DNA from: Dichotomocladium elegans
Lineage: Eukaryota; Mucoromycota; Mucoromycetes; Mucorales; Lichtheimiaceae
Length of the DNA: 64,000 nt
Assembly (NCBI GenBank): GCA_025716815.1
Contig: JAIXMN010000048.1
Location: 28,768-92,767, forward strand
Reading direction: 5' to 3'
The position numbers were made by a program, and so were the translations under genes. The notes below the pieces were generated by a model. It ran no database searches. It worked only from the letters and a program-made list of their open reading frames with translations, and was not told where the DNA came from. Below, one piece after another: positions 11,395 to 23,658 of the stretch; positions within the stretch are counted from its first letter, which is position 1; each line of letters begins with the position of its first letter.

Positions 11395-13236
11395 ATGTCA
11401 TCCAACTACGGAACTATACCAAAGAAACACCTCACTAAAGCCGAACGAGACCTTCTTCAGGCCGATCGACCAGGATACGGCAACCGCTCAAAGGTCGAGG
11501 TTGCGTTTAATCTTGTCAACGCAACCGTCGGAGCAGGCATCATAGGTCTTCCTTTTGCGATATCCCATGCAGGATTTGTCACCGGCATTGCCGCTTCCAT
11601 CTGGGTCGCTGTGCTGTCCCAGCTGGGTCTTTACATGCTCATTCTTGCCGGCAAGCACATGGGCATCTACAAATTCGCAGTCCTCGTCGAGAACATCATG
11701 GGCCGTTTTGGCTATCATTTCTTAAATTTCATGATTGTCGTTCAGGCCGGCGGCAGCGTCGTCAGCTACTTCATCTGTAACGTATTTTCTCTATGTGGAA
11801 CATAACTTGCTGCATTCACTTACACGCCTGCTTTGGTTCTACAGTGCTAGGCGATACGCTTCCGGTGCTGTTTGAACGATACGTGCCTATGCTTCCGTTG
11901 CTCGCTAACCGGACCCTTGTCATTACCGTCATCGGCATCTTCTGCGTGAGTGATCTTTTAATTACTAAAAAAAAAAAATAAGAGGAGTCATCCATCATTG
12001 CGCTGACAGACCACTGGGCTCCCCGCTCCTCCGTTTTTAGATCCTTCCACTCACTTTTCCGCGATCTATTGGCTCCCTCGCAAGATGGTCCATGGTTTCT
12101 GTCATGTGTCTACCTATCATCATTGCCACCATTGTGATACGAGCCCCAGCCTATTACGACCGGTTGCCCAACCACGGGAGTGAGGGTGCACCTGCCTGGA
12201 GCTGGGTCGGTTCTGACGTTTTTGGTGCTCTGGGTATCATGGCCTTTGCGTTCTCGAGCTCTCAGGTGGCCTTTAACAACTTCCTGTCGCTCAGCGACCA
12301 GTCCCACGCATCATGGCGTGCGTCCACCGCCCTTGCGACGGGTATGAGCTGGCTCGTATCCATGACATTTGCCATCATCGGCTGGCTTGCCTTTGGCGCG
12401 GACGTCAAGTCGAATCTGTTTATGAACTTTGACTCGGATGACTTCGTCGTCAACATTGGTCGTTTTGCGCTTGGTGTGAGCATGATCTTCAGCATCCCGT
12501 AAGTCTTTTTTGTTTTGGGTGCTCTCATGTCTAGAACCTGGCCCTAGCGGCGAAATACCTTTGTACTGAACAATCTCTCCATTTTAGCATGGGCTTCCAT
12601 CCCACCCGCGAGGCTGTACAGAAAATGCTTGGCTTCGAGACGGCAACGCGCCAACCAACAGAGCTGCAGCACTATGCAGTCACCGGCTGCTTGTTTGTCT
12701 TCCTGATGATCGCCGGCATCGCCGTCCGCTCTCTCGGAAAAGTTTATTCGCTCGTCGGCGGGTTCTCGGCGACTACACTTGCATACATCCTGCCGGCAAC
12801 CGCGTATCTGGTCACTCGATGGCGCACACTCTCGTCCCTCCGGTCCCACACCCTCACCGTCGCACCGACCCTCACCGTCACGCCAACCACCTATTCGAAT
12901 GTCTATTACAGCGGCAACGGAAAGTTCGTTGACGATAAGACCTCGCTTCTTCTCCCGCACAACAACAGCTTCGATGCCCAGTCGTGCTCCTCACCCCGCC
13001 TCGGCCCTGCTTACGCCTACTCGTTCTATGACGAAGAGGATGTCTCGACTGTGGACGGCACAGACATGTTGGCTGACGAGATCGATGATGCCGCCAGCCA
13101 GCGGAGCGTCAACAGCATCGCTGACCACATGGAGCGACCGGTTCTCGGCTTCCACGACATCATAAGCGTCATTCTCATTCTCTGGGGCTTCTTTGTCATG
13201 GTCACCTCCATATCAGGAACACTTTCCGGTCCATGA
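11395..13236 (+). CDS. AAAP-family amino-acid transporter (vacuolar AVT / SLC38-like)
   Basis: Multi-pass membrane transporter, 529 residues from exons 11395-11776, 11845-11945, 12041-12498 and 12588-13236. The first membrane segment carries the family signature NLVNATVGAGIIGLPFAI, and about eleven hydrophobic helices follow, e.g. LYMLILAG, VVSYFI, IITIVI-type segments and GIMAFAFSSSQVAFNNF. A long hydrophilic loop (roughly residues 400-480, rich in Thr, Ser and Asp) separates the last two helices, and the protein ends with a helix and SGTLSGP. The pattern fits the Avt2/Avt5-7 or SLC38A7-11 branch, which exchanges neutral amino acids across vacuolar or lysosomal membranes; substrate and direction are inference. 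Start: first ATG after a C/T-rich leader, 13 residues before a conserved basic segment. AATAAA-like signals follow at about 13575-13587. Convergent with CSN6. Confidence 0.9.
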
Positions 13237-13612
13237 TAGATTCTTTTTCCCTGCATCTTTGTTTTTTCTTCACATCTCTTACATATCCACTTGTACAGTA
13301 GATACCCCACCTTTATCCCGGTACACACACACACATTACCTCTTCCCTCTTGCCACGCGCCCCATCCCCCTATATATATACTTCCATACAGTCATGGCAC
13401 CCGATTATTGCCCTAGAAAGGAAACCAACCACACACACGCAAACACACCTACACACATACACATACACACACACACCAGCACCACCTGGGGTCGTTTTCC
13501 CTTTTTCGGTATTCTAGATAACACATCCTGAACGCATTTATTTTACTGAATATGTGCGCTAAACATACGCTGTTAATAAATAAATAATGAGTGCTCCATT
13601 CTGTCTTTGGAA

Positions 13613-15184
13613 TCAGGGGATTCTTACAGTTCGCCTCCTTCCACTTGCCGGTGACATCATTCCCGACTTTTGATTGAGTAATCCGCGCTCACCACCACCA
13701 CCGCTGCTACCGGGCATACTGTTCGAGATCGCATGGATCGACCCATGTGCAAGATTGAACTTATCGACAAGGTCATTCATTGCATTGATGCCCTTGGTGA
13801 TCGTTGTCAGGTACGCGACCAGCATCACATCATTCATTTCCTGCGAGAGAGGGGCAGTGGGGGTTGTTGAGACATATTCGTCACGTGAAGCTTCCAGCCC
13901 CTTCGATCCGTTCGTCTTACCGTCGCGAACTGTTCGTTAAATTCATTGTTGTCCATCAACGGCGAGCGTCGCACCACACTCGCTGTCTGTCGTAGCAGAT
14001 CATGGTCCCTCGGCACTTTACCGTCGACTATATCTTGCAAGTACTGGCATAAAAATCGAACACGAGAATGAAGCATCGCAATGGCATTTCGTTGTGTTGT
14101 CAGGTGGGAGACCACTATCGGCCATTGTCAGTTATAGATCAATCCACATTTGATTGAAAGAGCGAGAGAAAACATGTACATACAAGCACTCGAGAGACTC
14201 GCTTCGCCACCTGAGCTGCTTGGCTTGGCGACATGATCGACAGCTACGCGCTCCGCCTCATTCGTCTCAACATGGTAAGGCGCTTTGACAAAGACGAGTC
14301 TGGCTTGCTGGTCAATTATATCCAAGGTGGATTCATAAATGTGGACCGGGAAATCCCTTGTGCCGCTTGACGGATCAAGTTGCAGAAAGATGGCTGATTC
14401 ATTGACTTGGAGGAACTTGGGGGGTGGGGTTAGTAGTAAAAGCATCAATGTGAGTTTTAAGATCCTCCTCTGACGATGCAAGCTGGAGATCGATTCATAC
14501 GCACTTGTTCTTGAAGTTTCAGGTCTGCCTCGGTAGGGCTGGTACCGATCGTGTACCAACCCATGAAATCGAGGTTCGGAAACACCTGCTTCACTGACAC
14601 AAAGTCACTGTATGAACAAAAAAGGTATATACTCTCAAATCTGCAGATCTCTCCGCAAGGCGCTACTTCATACACTGTTCTGTTTTGCTGGAAAGATAGG
14701 CTAGATTCACTTGTCCCTCGTGAGGAACAGGAATCTCGTACGAGTTGATCACATCGATGTCGCGTCCGGATTGTTGCGCAAGGAGTGCGCCGTAAACTTC
14801 ACCTAGATGATACAAGCACCGCCGCCGCCATGCAACGTACATAGGTGTCATTATTGTTGTTGGCGCGCACACACACACACACACACACACACGCTCGCTC
14901 GCAGTAGGACTGGAAACTACCTTTGCTGGCATTTTCTGGATCTTGAAGCTTCGCCCGTGTATAATGATCTGAAATATTAAGTAATACCAGCGGGTGACTA
15001 GTGCATGCGGTCGTTTAAGGTACACCGGAAAAGTAATGGGCGCGGAGGTGAAGTGAACGAAGAAGAATGAAACCGCTTACATCGATATGGAAAGGCCAGA
15101 ACTGGATGGAGTGGCCGAGACGATGGTTGATGGGCCAAGCTGCTGCTGCTGCTGCTCATCTTCGCTAATTTCCATTGCACTCAT
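13613..15184 (-). CDS. CSN6: COP9 signalosome subunit 6 (MPN-domain, non-catalytic)
   Basis: Scaffold subunit of the COP9 signalosome, partner of the deneddylase CSN5. Seven exons (15081-15184, 14921-14997, 14676-14802, 14505-14607, 14184-14415, 13921-14114, 13613-13840) give 354 residues. After a 30-residue acidic, Gln-rich leader the MPN domain begins with HPLVLLNISDHYTRAK, then GEVYGALLAQQSGRDIDVINSYE and FPNLDFMGWYTIG. The zinc-binding JAMM residues of CSN5 are absent, as known for CSN6. The C-terminal helices include LCQYLQDIVDGKVP, NNEFNEQF and AYLTTITKGINAMNDLVDKFN. The tail is Gly-rich and basic. The start at 15184 was preferred to an upstream in-frame Met (15310), which would add an odd Cys-rich leader. 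It diverges from MIX23. Confidence 0.93.
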
Positions 15185-15652
15185 TTCGTTTTCGGTTTGT
15201 TGCTTTATGCTCAACAGCCGCAGTTTTAAAAAAAAAAGAGCAGTGAACGTCTCTGCATGTCCTGCGCATGTTACTTGTGCCTGCGTAGCAAGTTGAGTTT
15301 GAATACACATCGTTTTCCACCACGATGATTCATCCTGTAGTGATTCTACGTCCCTACTTCCCTATCTTGGAACATGAACATCCGGAGCAAAGGAATCTAC
15401 TATGATGTCTGGGTTGCTTTGGATTGTCCCCGTGATCAATCCTTCAGCAGCAATGCGGTCATAATTGCTTTGTCTTGTCCTGTAAAGCGAATAACGAGTT
15501 AATGAACAGGGTGCACTGAGTTTTTTTTTTTTGGAGTGCACTCCGAATTTTCTGTTATTATTTACTTCGCAGTTAGCAGGGTCAGTGATATAATTTTTAC
15601 ATCTTTTCTCCAGGAAGCACACCGAAAACACGCGCGCATATATATATACTCC

Positions 15653-16259
15653 ATGGCCGAGAACAAATTGAATCCAAGCATTTGCTTCAACCTCTCTTAT
15701 TTTAAGGGTAAAGCCCACTTGTCCCGCAGAAGACGCTCAATAGCACTGTTGACATGCTTTTAGAGATTATGAAGGAATTGCGCCGCGTTGACGATAATAT
15801 TATCCCACGTCTCAACTCAACCGACACGCATTCCGAAAAGGCCTGCGGCGAGTTTTTTGCACAGCTTGCCGAGTCGTACAGAAAGCGCGAACAGGCCGTC
15901 GACTATTGCCTCAAGGTATAACAAAAAAAAAACTCCCCGCACGAGCCTTCTCACGTACAAACCGGCTAGATACCTATCATTTGGATATCTAGGTGATGGA
16001 TGAGCAGATCGCAAAGAAGAATAAGCTGCTCGAGGAAGATCCGGATGATTATGACGTCCAATCGAGCTTATTCACAGACGAATCGAAGGTATGCGTGTTT
16101 ATTGAGAAAATGATACATGTTTTTTAACATAAAATTGCGTAGCGTCGCATGATTGCCAATGAATTGGTCGTTGAGGACATTGTCCGTGCCCGATCGCTCC
16201 AAGTGTTCAAGAACAAGTGCAAGATCTTTGATACTTCTTCCCTTGAATTGAAATCATGA
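15653..16259 (+). CDS. MIX23: MIX23 / CCDC58 mitochondrial intermembrane-space protein
   Basis: Small protein of the mitochondrial intermembrane space that in yeast supports protein import, with a twin-Cys arrangement oxidised by Mia40. Four exons (15653-15707, 15764-15915, 15993-16088, 16143-16259) give 139 residues, like human CCDC58 (144). Key matches are LRRVDDNIIPRLN (against MRTIDDRIVHELN), a central helix with YRKREQAVDYCLK, and the C-terminal block ELVVEDIVRARSLQVFKNKCKIF, which matches [24 protein letters not shown] position by position. Cysteines sit near residues 12, 39, 66 and 129. It has no N-terminal presequence, as expected for a Mia40 substrate. It shares a ~470-base divergent upstream region with CSN6 and converges on ATP1. 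Confidence 0.88.
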
Positions 16260-16433
16260 TCGCGAGCCCTCTCCGTAGAAAACTACACCCATCATAGATT
16301 GGATTCTTTGATCTCTTTTGTTTTTATATAAAATATTTTATCGTTCGAACAAAATAGACAGGCCGAGTGTCCGTTTTTTTCCCCAGCGTGTGATGTATAC
16401 GCTGTTTTGTGCGTGTGAGAGGGTGTGATCGTA

Positions 16434-16456
16434 TGAGTGAGTGAGTGAGTGTGTGT
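16434..16456 (+). repeat. TGAG / GT microsatellite
   Basis: Short GAGT then GTGT run in the 260-base spacer between the convergent MIX23 and ATP1 genes. Confidence 0.6.
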
Positions 16457-16519
16457 ACATGCATATTTGATCTTTAACGAGCAAACAAAGGGATTAAGGG
16501 ATTGCAGAAGAAGGAGGAT

Positions 16520-18455
16520 TTACAAGAAGGTCTTGACGTGGCTCTCGCAGATGTCACGGAGCTTCGCCTCAAGGTCCTTGGAGAGGACGCCCTGGGTGCG
16601 GATCTCATCAAGCACAGCCTTGTGCTCAGAATGGATGTGACCGATGAAATCCTTTTCCCACTCGACCACCTTGTTGACAGGGAGCTTGTCAAGGAAACCG
16701 TTGACACCAGCGAAGACGATGGGGACCTGAGTCTCAATGGCCAACGGCGTGTACTGAGGCTGCTTCAAGAGCTCGGTAAGACGGGCACCACGGTTAAGCA
16801 AGAACTGGGTAGAGGCATCCAGATCAGAACCGAACTGGGCAAAAGCAGCGACTTCACGGTACTGGGCCAAGAAGAGCTTCAGAGAGCCAGCGACCTGCTT
16901 CATCGCCTTTGTCTGGGCAGCAGAACCGACACGGGAAACGGAGAGACCGACGTTAATGGCAGGGCGGATACCCTTGAAGAAGAGTTCGGCTTCCAAGAAG
17001 ATCTGACCGTCAGTGATGGAAATGACATTGGTAGGAATGTAGGCAGACACATCACCACCCTGAGTCTCACTAGCCCCGCGTTCAGCTTCGTGAGTCCCAC
17101 TGCAAGCGTTTTTCTTTTTCTTTCTTTCTCTCCAAGCTTGACTTACATGATAGGGAGGGCAGTCATAGAACCGTAGCCAAAGCTCTTGTTCATCTTGGCA
17201 GCACGCTCCAGAAGACGGGAGTGGAGGTAGAAGACATCACCGGGGTAAGCCTCACGACCGGGGGGACGACGAAGCAAAAGCGACATCTGACGGTAGGCAA
17301 CAGCCTGCTTGGACAAATCATCATAGATGATCAAAGAGTGCTTGCCGTTGTCACGGAACCACTCGCCAAAAGCAGCGCCGGAGAAGGGCGCAAGGTACTG
17401 AAGAGGAGCAGCCTCAGAGGCAGTGGCAGCAACAACGATGGTGTACTTCATGGCATCATTCTCCTCGAGGGTGCTGACGAGCTGGGCAACAGTCGAACGC
17501 TTCTGACCGACAGCAACGTAGATACAGTAGAGCTTCTTGGCCTCATCCGAGCCGTTGTTCCAGTTCTTCTGGTTGAGAATCGTGTCAAGAGCGACGGCAG
17601 TCTTGCCGGTCTGACGATCGCCAATGATCAACTCACGCTGGCCACGACCAATGGGAACCATGGAGTCGACAGACTTGATACCAGTCTGCATTGGCTCGTT
17701 GACAGAGTGACGGGGCAAGATACCAGGCGCCTTGACCTGGACACGCGAGCGCCCAACAGTATCAAGGGGACCCTTTCCATCAATGGGGTTACCAAGGGCA
17801 TCAACGACACGGCCCAGGATACCAGGGCCGACAGGGACATCGACAATGGCACCAGTGCGCTTGACAGTATCGCCCTCCTTGATCAAACGATCATTACCGA
17901 AAACGACAATACCGACATTGTCCGTCTCGAGGTTAAGGGCCATACCCTGCACATCAGCGGGGGAAGAAGAGTTCAAGGTGTCAGTGGGAGAAAGAGCAAG
18001 GGATAGGTCCATGGCACCATTGGATGCTTCGGTTGTTCATTACCTTCAGGCCGCTAGAAAACTCAACCATCTCTTCGGCCTGGCAGTTCTTCAAGCCATA
18101 CACACGGGCAATACCGTCTCCAATGGACAAGACGCGACCAGTTTCTTGGAGATCGGCTTCGGACTGAGCACCGAGAATGCGCTGTTCGAGGACAGAGGAC
18201 ACCTCGGAGGTGGATGCCTTGGCAGTAGCATAGCTTCTCCAGGCAGCGATGCCCACCTGTTCGTCATGCCAATAAAATAGATATTTAGGGTTTCTGCTTT
18301 GTAGAAAAAAGGGGGAGTGGCAGGCAAATCGCGTGTCACACATTCGCGGCGACATAAAGTCCGTATGAATGGGCGAAGTTGGATCTACTCACAGCAGGCG
18401 AGGTCTTGTTAATGGCGAGGTTGGGACGTGCCAGGCGAACAGCGTTTCTCAACAT
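16520..18455 (-). CDS. ATP1: Mitochondrial F1-ATP synthase subunit alpha
   Basis: Non-catalytic nucleotide-binding subunit of the F1 head. Four exons (18393-18455, 18044-18256, 17147-17946, 16520-17069) give 541 residues, against 545 in yeast. A basic, hydroxylated presequence [20 protein letters not shown] with no acidic residues targets the matrix. Family motifs are complete: [14 protein letters not shown], the P-loop [23 protein letters not shown], the [20 protein letters not shown] stretch, [29 protein letters not shown] and [18 protein letters not shown] with the arginine-finger region. It ends in SHVKTFL. Exon phases all agree. Codon use is strongly biased (many C-ending codons), as for the ribosomal genes here. 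It diverges from the Sec14-like gene with a 675-base shared region. Confidence 0.97.
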
Positions 18456-19130
18456 GGCGGTGGATAAATGTCACAGGCGACAAAGATAAGTTCCAAAAAA
18501 AATGAAAACAATTCGGCAAGTAACCGGCTGTTTTGGAAACCGGTGACTGTTCCCAGCCGGGGGGTGCGCGTGTCTGTTTGCCAGCTTTTAGGAATGAATC
18601 CCTGCTTAATTACGTTTTTGGATTAAAACATCCTGGCGTCATTTTTCTATCCGTTCTACAGCAAAAGGATCTAATTTCGTGTTAACATGGCATTCTTGAC
18701 TTCATGGGGGGGCTGTTCCACCAGTGAGACCTCCTGTAATCAGGCAGCATCGATCGAGGTATATTTGCAACATGTGCCACAGCTGCTCCACATGAATTTG
18801 CTATTGTCCCCATTGAAGAGAAGGTTATTAAAATAAACAGAAGATTACGCAGAACTCTTCCAGCGAGCGCACGCGCTTGGTAAACAATACAAGGCAGGTA
18901 AAACACGTCGGCCCGCCCGCCCGCCCCCGCTTGAAGCCAGGCGTGGTACTCGGGTAATACGAAAGCCGAAGTAGCCAATCATGCGGGGGTTCGGCAGATC
19001 GTCACAAAGCGCCGAAACTCGAAGTTAGTTTTTTTTTTTCTTATATATTTTACCCGAACTGAATAAGGGCCCTTGCAGATTTTGTCTTTTCTCCTCTTCT
19101 TCTCTCTTCTCTTACACAAGGCGTAAAGCC
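18456..19130. other. Divergent upstream region of ATP1 and the Sec14-like gene
   Basis: No gene seen. A GCCC/GCCCGCC-type run lies near 18909-18928, a poly-T at 19028-19038 is followed by TTATATATTTTA (about 19040-19051), roughly 80 bases before the Sec14-like ATG and a plausible TATA element for it. A long C/T-rich leader covers 19081-19120. Confidence 0.5.
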
Positions 19131-20434
19131 ATGAACGTTTTCCGGCTCAAGTCAAACGCCAACTCTACCACTAGCGTAGCCTCCGAGCAAAAAGTGGTCG
19201 ACAATGGTCCAGTCACGAATATCCCTATCTTGACGCCTCAGGCTGACTACACCCCTATTCCGCCACCCGCCCTCGACGAGTCCCAGCAGAAAGTCTACGA
19301 CAGGCTAAAGGAGTATATTCACAGTATCATACTTCCTGAGAGCCACGAGTATTATGCCAGCGAAAAGGGTTTTGTGACCGAAGGCACCTTGAAACGTTAT
19401 CTGCGCGCACGCAAATATAATTACGAGGTGAGGTGCGGAATGTGAGGGTCTTCGAGGAGAGACATGGAAGCAATGAATTTTTTCTGGGGGGGAGAAGGGG
19501 TTGTGGATAAGGTTGTTGCTGCGGGGAATGATATGGAATGAACATTTCGTAAAGCTGACAAGATCAATCTGTCCTCCTCCACCCCCATTCGCAATAGGCT
19601 TCCAAGACGATGCTGCAAAACACAATCGAGTGGCGCCGTAGTTACCGGCCAGACGAGCTAGATCCCGACTATATCAAACCTGAGGTCTGTGTACACACCA
19701 AAGTGTCTGATGTCTTCTTCATCCCCTCGCATGCTGATATCCTTTCCTTCATCGGAATACAATCAGGCTGAGACTGGTAAGATGTATTATGATGGGTTCG
19801 ACAAGTGCGGCCGCCCTGTTTGGATTATGCGGCCACGGCTGCAAGCCTCAAAGGATTATGAACGCCAAATCAAGAATGTCGTGTACTGCCTTGAACGCGG
19901 TATTCGGCTTATGCCAGACAAGGTGGAAAACATTGCGATCATCGTCGACTTCAGGGATTCATCGATTTCCCATAACCCGAGTGTCGCGACCTGCAAGAAG
20001 TTCCTGGATATCCTAAGCAATCATTATCCCGAGCGTCTTGGTATTGCATTCGTAGTCAAGTGTAAGTGCGACTTTTCATTGTGTTCACCGAATGGTGGCG
20101 TAGCATCATGCTTTTGTCCTTATGATTGCTAACCTCTTTTTTTGCGGGCCTTGTAGCACCCTGGTTCTTCTTCACTACATTCAAGCTCATCTCGCCATTC
20201 ATGGACCCAGTCACGAAGGCGAAGATCAAGTTTGTCATTGATGAGGAAAAGCGCACCAAGGAAGATGATAAGGGGCTAAAGAACGAATGGGTTCATCTTC
20301 GTGATTACATTTCTCCCAGCATGCTCGAGTGTGAATATGGCGGCGAATACAATTTCAAATATGACCTGGAAACTTACTGGAGTGCGCTTCTGGAAAAGAC
20401 AGGGAACCCTTACAAGGTTATTGAATATCATTAG
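19131..20434 (+). CDS. CRAL-TRIO (Sec14-like) phospholipid transfer protein
   Basis: Predicted cytosolic lipid-exchange protein of the Sec14 superfamily, closest in layout to the yeast Pdr16/Sfh group. Exons 19131-19427, 19598-19684, 19767-20061 and 20157-20434 give 318 residues. An N-terminal CRAL-TRIO-N helical segment contains FVTEGTLKRYLRARKYNYEASKTMLQNTIEWR, the classic lead-in (in pieces RYLRARK and TIEWRR). The lipid-binding domain has YYDGFDKCGRPVWIMRP, IAIIVDFRDSSISHNPS, LDILSNHYPERLGIAFVV and PWFFFTTFKLISPFMD, each at the expected place. The C-terminus ends NPYKVIEYH. Whether it binds phosphatidylinositol, phosphatidylcholine or another lipid cannot be decided here. The next gene lies 1.6 kb downstream on the same strand. 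Confidence 0.9.
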
Positions 20435-22054
20435 ACACGGATGGAGGACACGATATCCAATCTTTATATTACAAGCGTCCATCTTAGAAAAACAACAACA
20501 TTTTTGGAAGTTAAACCCTATCCTACAAGACCAGAAAAAACCGCACCTCTTTACTTTCTACATACACGCTCAAACACGCGCATGCACATACACGCATACA
20601 TACTTTTGCTCGCTCGCCCTTTTCGTACCCCTTTCTTTGGATTCAATACAGGTGATACTCCCAACCCCCCATTTACTTAAAAAAACCCAAATGTCCTTTT
20701 TCGGTCTTTTGTCCGCCCAGTTTGCGCTGATTACACGAATTGATCGGGTTTGTGTTACCAACATCTTGCAGAGAGATTTAAACCGGCATACCATGATGGG
20801 GTACTCGGTCATCGTGCTTCTTGGGAGTCCACTCGGGTGAGCTAGAATGAATGTACTTGGGTTTTTGTTCTTGGTTGGTCTAGAGCATTAATTTTTCTAA
20901 TGGAAAATCCGATTCATCGGCATAACTGGAAATAAGGAACAAGATCGGATTACTTGTTTGCCGCAAGAAATAGTACACCAAATAAAAGATTGGTCAGACT
21001 ACATAGGACGCCATGTTTACATTTTACTGCTAAGTCGGAAGATGCAAGCCTAGAGCGATAATAATACATTGTTCCAATTTGAGATGTTCCCGTACATAAA
21101 TCGTTGTTACTGAGGCAATATACATTGAACATCGCTATGCATTAATCAATGCAGTACTCCAGAAAGAGTTCTCCGCTCTTCAAGACAAATAGGGCTTTGC
21201 GTTTCATGATCAGAAGCAATAGAACGTGCGATCGAGATTCAGGACTGTTACAGCAGTAATTGGAGTTCGATTGCCCTTTAGGGCAGCGCATTGTATGTCG
21301 ATCAATGCAAGAGATGAAATTGTTGCCTGTGGTTCGTGGACACCTGAATTATAAATAGGTCCGTTGCTTGAATTGCATCAATGTTGATCCATGTGTGTCG
21401 GCCTACAGAGTGGAATTTAGAGTTTACACTTTGTGTTGCTAAATCGACTGCAATGATTGTCATCATAGCAGGAATAAATTAAATGCCGTCTATGTTTTTT
21501 TTCTTGCAGGTTTCAAGTTTAGGATCGCTCCAAACAGTTGGTGTATTTGTATATACATATAAAGTACGTAGCATCCATGCCAATCTTGTTTTTATCGATA
21601 GACAGGGCACTTATTCGTCTACAACCCGTTGCTAAAAAAAAGACTAGTTCCATATGCTGAAATCCGTTGTCGAGTCGACTGATCTGAAGTCCTTAACTTC
21701 TCGGTTGAACTTTATACACTCGTCGATTGCATTCGCTGTAACCCCTCACCCCGCCCCGATACAAATAAAGTGACATAGGGACAATTTTAGCAAGTGGAAT
21801 GAATGGAAGCTCAAACACATCAGGGAAATAAATAATCTTGACGATGGATATTTTTGTCCGCACCAATGTCGCTCTAATCCCGTTGCTTCCCGCTGTTGGG
21901 ATAAGAAGCAAGAAGGGGCGTATATAAAGGATGATGATCACAGACCACGACCGAGTCTCAACCCCAAGGAACTTTATCTCATCTTTTTTCAAACCTACAT
22001 TGATCTGCGCCTTCCCTCTCTTTATCCGCGCACTATTCACTTGTTTTTGGTCTC
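20435..22054. other. 1.6-kb AT-rich intergenic region
   Basis: Short frames only, none recognisable. A CA-rich run lies near 20570-20605. The last 150 bases form the chitin deacetylase promoter. Confidence 0.5.
21921..21930 (+). promoter_or_regulatory. TATA box of the chitin deacetylase gene
   Basis: TATATAAAGG, a consensus TATA element 125 bases before the ATG at 22055, followed by a C/T-rich leader (TTTATCTCATCTTTTTTC region). Confidence 0.6.
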
Positions 22055-23658
22055 ATGGCTTCTAAATACATCGCTTTGGCCATTGCTATGGTGCAAACAA
22101 TCCAGAGAGCCGACGCGTCGGACTATTGGCAGCGTTGGTCATCCAAGGTCGATCCAACAAAAGCTTCGCTCCCTGAGATCCCTCAAACGACGTCCGATAA
22201 CGAGGCGATTCAGTGCACCTGGTACGATCCCAGTGCGTTGTTCGAGCTGGACCCGAATGAGTGGCCGATTACCTGGGAGTTGGCGACGAGCAACGGAATG
22301 GACAAGTCCGCCGAGTTCTTGGCTGTGTACAACTCCATCGATTGGGCCGCCATGCCATCCATCCCTATACGCAGGGCAACGCCTAATGGGGGGCTGGATA
22401 TGAGCAGCTACGACCAACACGCGGATCCCGACTGCTGGTGGTCCGCAACAACATGCACGTCCCCTAAGCATGCAGGAATCAACCCTGACATCTACAGGTG
22501 CCCGGAGCCAGAGACCTGGGGACTGAGCTTTGACGACGGTCCCAACTGTTCTCATAACGCTTTTTACGACTATCTTCTCCACAATAAGCTTACGGCCTCC
22601 ATGTTCTACATTGGTTCCAACGTCATCAGCTGGCCCTACGGTGCCATCCGTGGCGTCCGCGATGGCCATCACCTTGCTTCGCACACCTGGAGCCATACGC
22701 TTATGACCACTTTGACCAACAAAGAAATCCTAGCAGAACTGTTTTACACCCAGAAGGCAATCAAGACCGTGACAGGCGTGACTCCACGGTATTGGCGTCC
22801 AGTACGTGTTGCATAACGGGAGATACTATTTGAAAAAAAAACGATACCTATGCATGATAAACTAATATGTGTAAAATAGGCCTTTGGGGATATTGATGAT
22901 CGAGTCCGATGGATCGCCACCCAGTTGGACATGACCGCCATCATCTGGGATTTAGATACGGACGACTGGGCTGCTGGCGTCACCGAACCTGCGTCAGTTA
23001 TCAAGGAAACCTATAGGAAACTCATCAAGATGGGCACTGACGGCACCTTCGCAAAGCACGGGAACATTGTTCTCCAGGTATATATTATACCAACAGAGCC
23101 TGTATCTACTGGTTCAAACGACAACTGCAAACAGCAATACCAATATATCCATTTTACTATATTTAGCATGAGATCAACAATACCACGATGCAGCTTGCTC
23201 TCGACCATCTTCCTCAGATCCAGGCCAATTACAGGCACGTTACGAATATCGCGACGTGTATGAACATTACCTATCCTTACATGGAGACTTCAATCAAGTT
23301 TCCAAGCTTCGCTGAGGCCATCAAGGCGCCTCCCCCGCCTGCCACCACGAGCGGCACAACAGTACTAAAGACAACCAGCAAGCTCACTGCTGCAACAACA
23401 ACCAAGAAGCATCCCAAGACGGCTAAGAAACATCCCAAGACGGCCAGGAAGAAGCAGCACATCATGACAACAACGCTTCAAAGACCCACGGCCACGCCAA
23501 CGACCGCGGTTACTCCAAAGGCCGTAGCCTTGGCGGCGGCGACTGAAGAATGGGTTGCCGCATCCGGTACATCGGGCGCCTTGCTGTCGAGTACCACCAC
23601 CACCACCCTTGGTCTGGAGGCCCTTCTTGGCCTTGCGACCCTTTTGATGTACTTTTAG
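22055..23658 (+). CDS. Chitin deacetylase (polysaccharide deacetylase, CE4), GPI-anchored
   Basis: Secreted enzyme converting chitin to chitosan, a major Mucorales wall polymer. Exons 22055-22801, 22880-23077 and 23167-23658 give 478 residues. A signal peptide (about residues 1-22, ending ADA) is followed by a Trp- and Cys-containing N-terminal region, then the NodB domain: motif 1 WGLSFDDGPNCS (metal-binding and base Asp pair), motif 2 HLASHTWSH (two metal-binding His), motif 3 RYWRPAFGDIDDRV, motif 4 IIWDLDTDDW and motif 5 with NIVLQHE. After the domain comes a Thr/Lys/Pro-rich stalk with a repeated KKHPKTA unit, and a C-terminal hydrophobic tail (LGLEALLGLATLLMYF) typical of a GPI-anchor signal. 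Motif 3 carries Ala where Pro is usual (RPPxG). A consensus TATA box precedes the gene. Confidence in the family is high; GPI anchoring is inferred from the tail. Confidence 0.93.

Noticed and set aside
13834..14115. Independent small genes for individual minus-strand frames around 14-15 kb
   Set aside because: They splice together in phase into a single complete CSN6.
17221..18006. 261-codon + strand frame and others antisense to ATP1
   Set aside because: Shadows of the strongly codon-biased ATP1 exons; the peptide is low in hydrophobic cores and matches nothing.
22744..23004. Separate genes for frames within the chitin deacetylase
   Set aside because: Antisense or out-of-frame shadows; the three sense exons join in phase into one CE4 enzyme.
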